A stretch of DNA of 64,000 nucleotides from Dasypus novemcinctus (Eukaryota; Chordata; Mammalia; Cingulata; Dasypodidae), in assembly GCF_030445035.2 (NCBI RefSeq), contig NC_080695.1, positions 51,787,954-51,851,953 of the forward strand. The letters are read 5' to 3'. Within the stretch, counting starts at the first letter, position 1; the number at the start of each line of letters is the position of its first letter. Of the stretch, positions 61,434 through 64,000 are shown one piece after another. Position numbers and translations under genes: made by a program. Under the pieces are notes generated by a model. It was not told where the DNA came from. It did no database searches and was given only the letters and a program-made list of their open reading frames with translations.

Positions 61434-62224
61434 AAGAATCATATATGAAGAGAATTAAAGCTATTAGGTGATGATGTAGAGTAAAAGAAGACTAGAAATG
61501 AATCTGAAACAGAAAGTGTGTTCAATTATAAAAAGTGATGGAGGTTTGAAAACTAAGCAGTAAAATCTTTTCTGCATCTTCAAAATATAAAAAAATTAGT
61601 TAAACCCTTATAAAGTCAATCTAATGGGACTAGTGATTTTCCAAATATCCACTCTGTCAAGAGATCAACCACCATTGTACCTTACCCTTCACTAATTTTG
61701 TAACTTCATGTTTTGAAGTGCATTTATATATTATCAATTCATAGCAGAGAAATCTAGTCTATTACTTAAATTTTATCTGTAGGAAATTGTTCTAAAGCAT
61801 AAATTCATCTATTATAAAAAGCTAAGGACGGTCATGCAGTTTTGTATGCATTTAAGTTTATTTTGTCTTTTCTGCTGGATGCTTTTTAAACCACAATACT
61901 ATGTAATATTGAATATTTTAAGACATTTTGTTTCATGATATTTCATAGTTTTTTGGTGCTGTTGTTTTTTGGCCTTACTTCAAATAAATATTTTGCTTAG
62001 TTTCAAAGATCTTGATCATGAATTCAGACAATTTGGTTCAAATGATTTTATTTCCCTTAATTATTCTCTTGCATATTAGTTTATGAATGAAGAGATTAAG
62101 GATTTATACCAATCAAATCATCGTTCTCAGAAATTTTACGATGGTAAATTTGGGGTGAGAGAAAATAAAGGAAATATTTATACCTTTCAAGAATAAAACA
62201 TTTCAAATGAGTTTTGAAGGGAAA
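61434..62224. other. Unassigned AT-rich sequence
   Basis: No gene, RNA or nameable repeat seen. Confidence 0.45.
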
Positions 62225-62360
62225 GTGAGAAATATTTGAAATAATACAAAAGCTAACATTTTTACTGTTTAACATATGGCAAGCCCTGTGCTTAACTTCT
62301 TGCCTGAGTTATTTCAGTCAATCCTCACCAAAATCCTATGACGTTATTTGAGCTCTTTAA
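62225..62360 (-). mobile_element. MIR SINE fragment, antisense
   Basis: Plus strand 'aaaagctaacatttttactg', 'tggcaagccctgtgcttaac', 'ttcagtcaatcctcaccaaa', 'atcctatgacgttat': the complement-side MIR order. Confidence 0.75.
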
Positions 62361-62384
62361 AATTCTTGTATTACTTTTCTTTCT

Positions 62385-62545
62385 TTATTAAATTTTTAAT
62401 GTTCCCCTTTGCCCTCAGGGCTCCATCATCTGTCTGTTCATTGTCTGCTTATCTCCTTTAGGAGGCACTGGAAATTGAACCCAGGACCTGTCATGTGGGA
62501 CACGGGTGCCCAATTGCTTGAGCCACATGCCCTACAGCAGTTTGA
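62385..62545 (-). mobile_element. tRNA-derived SINE fragment, antisense
   Basis: Plus strand 'gtctgttcattgtctgctta', then head complement 'ggaaattgaacccaggacct', 'gtcatgtgggacacgggtgc' and 'ccaattgcttgagccacatg'. A short SINE joining a tail piece directly to the head. Confidence 0.7.
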
Positions 62546-63190
62546 AAGTTGAAGAAATGAAGGATCATAGAGATTCATCCATTTTTGTATGGTCACAGCT
62601 CCAAAATGATGGAACTGCAATTTGCAGTAGATTTTTCATTCTTTGCTATTTTCTACTATGAGAATATGTAAAACAATGTAGAAAGCCTCTGTAGATCTGC
62701 TGTTGAAAAGCTCTTGGGTTCCATGTGTCTCTGATGCAAACCTTAACAACTGACTCTAAAGAAAAGGACTAACCAAGTCCTTATCTTCAGACTTCAATCC
62801 TAAGAAAATTCCACACAGCTTTTGAGAATAACTGAGACTATGTTGGTTTAGTAGATTCAGGGCCCTCTGTTTTATTAAGTTCAGAGAAGAATCATCGTTT
62901 CCATGTTTAGAATGTTTATTATTTGAAAAATCAAATAAAACTAAACTAAAAAGCCTGGGAGGAAAAGAGAAATCCTGTAATCTTTTCTGCATGTGAAGAG
63001 GGTCTTCTTTCCTTATCGCAATGCCTTCTGGGTGAATCTTCAAGGACTCAGTAGACATGAATTCCCACAGCTGTTTACTCCCCCTGAGGATGGTCCTCCA
63101 TGTTCCTCCTCTCTCTCTGGTGTTGCACAGCATTTCAACATGCACACACCTTTCCATACCCTCGCCAGCAGCTCATGCCTGATTATTCCT
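62546..63190. other. Unassigned sequence
   Basis: Open frames on both strands (minus 62756-63157, plus 62993-63388 running into the L1) show no domain. No gene called. Confidence 0.45.
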
Positions 63191-64000
63191 CTTTTTTTTT
63201 TTTTTAAATTCATTTTAAAAATATATATATTACATTTAAAAAATATGAGGTCCCATTCAACCCGACCGCCCCCACCCCCCACTCCCCCCACAGCAACACT
63301 CTCTCCCATCATCATGACACATCCATTGCACCTGGTAAGTACATTTCTGGGCATCGCTGCACCCCATAGTCAATGGTCCACATCATAGCACACACTTTCC
63401 CATGTTCCATCCAGTGGGCCCTGGGGGGATCTACAATGTCCCATAGTTGTCCGTGAAGCACCACCCAGGACAACTCCAATTCCCGAAAACGCCTCCACAT
63501 CTCATCTCTTCCTCCCATTCTCCGCACCCAGCAGCCACCATGGCCACCCTTCCCACACCAATGCCACATTTTCTTTGTGGACATTGGATTGGTTGGGTCA
63601 ATTGCACATCTATGTCAAGTGGGGGCTTAGATTTCACATGGATACTGGATGCAATCCTCCTGCTTTCAGCTGTAGGCACTCTAGGCTCCATGGTGTGGTG
63701 GTTGACCTTCTTCAACTCCATGTCAGCTGAGCGGGGTAAGTCCAATAAATCAGAGTGTAGGAGCTGAAGTCTGTTGAGGCTCAGGGCCTGGCTATCATAT
63801 TGTCAGTCCAGCGATTCAAATCCCCTAGATATATCTTAAACCCCAGCACCAACTACAATTCCAGTAAAGTAGCATGAAAGGCTTGTGAAAAGAGATCCCA
63901 TCTGAGTCCAGTTCCATCACGCAGAAACACCAGCTCCAAAGAAGCACCATCTGACATGGCAGGGAACCCCATCTGTCATGACCATAGAACCCGTGGGTGT
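63191..64000 (-). mobile_element. Young-looking L1 3' UTR, antisense, running off the window
   Basis: Plus strand begins with a T-rich tail complement (63191-63206), then 'aatatgaggtcccattcaac', a C-rich tract at about 63263-63291 and 'cagcagccaccatggccacc'. It continues into internal 3' UTR ('gtaagtccaataaatcagag') to the window end. It is the longest 3' UTR of this subfamily here. ORF2 would be expected just beyond 64000. Confidence 0.8.

Overview
The window reads as a piece of xenarthran nuclear genome, most likely armadillo (Dasypus-type). The main evidence is the set of tRNA-derived SINEs with an armadillo DAS-type head (an A box followed by '...ctaccacatgggagg...' and a B box) and many copies of one L1 3' end. 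That 3' end carries a G-rich tract and ends with a 'cctcatat-tttttaatgtaacatt' type sequence before the A-tail. Ancient placental repeats (MIR, L2, MLT1/MaLR, a hAT fragment) fill much of the rest. I find no bacterial-style operon, CRISPR array, complete protein-coding gene or functional RNA gene. Base composition is AT-rich except for two sharply bounded CpG-rich blocks, near 5.8-6.5 kb and 34.9-35.7 kb.

The only host-gene material I recognise is on the minus strand. It is a series of exons from a CUB/sushi giant protein, closest to CSMD1 as I remember the family. In transcription order there is a weak, heavily decayed sushi exon (57.68-57.85 kb), a CUB exon (53.62-53.83 kb) and a sushi exon (30.79-30.98 kb). 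They lie in the right order, splice sites are present, and the phases join (phase 1 to phase 1). The CUB exon has an in-frame TAA and appears to have lost about 117 bases of its 5' half. The last sushi exon is open but has tyrosine in place of the second structural cysteine. I read the locus as an unprocessed, intron-bearing CSMD1-like pseudogene or a dying duplicate, with one intron of about 22.6 kb.

Layout. At 0-7.3 kb are old L1 pieces, a tiny L1 3' insertion with a perfect 15-bp target duplication, and an antisense ancient L1 5' region interrupted by CpG-rich block 1. At 7.7-11.7 kb are a full SINE and a nest of L1 3' ends, including one with three diverged tandem units and a younger insert with a 15-bp target duplication. 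At 11.7-17.8 kb is one long 5'-truncated antisense L1 with recognisable ORF2 and ORF1 remnants, itself interrupted by a later L1 3' insert. At 18-30 kb are SINEs, MaLR-type LTRs and a hAT fragment. The 30.8-57.9 kb stretch is the CSMD1-like locus. Its intron holds two SINEs, an LTR with 5-bp duplications, CpG-rich block 2 (flanked by a 10-bp direct repeat), an L2 piece, a solo LTR with a 4-bp duplication, another LTR with a triplicated segment, two MIRs and an MLT1. At 58-64 kb are MIRs, L1 3' ends and the start of an antisense L1 that runs off the window.

Several insertions can be ordered by nesting, so the window is a readable record of transposition. No candidate for a new biological system is supported. 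The points most worth checking are the decayed CSMD1-like exons and the two CpG-rich inserts of unknown source.
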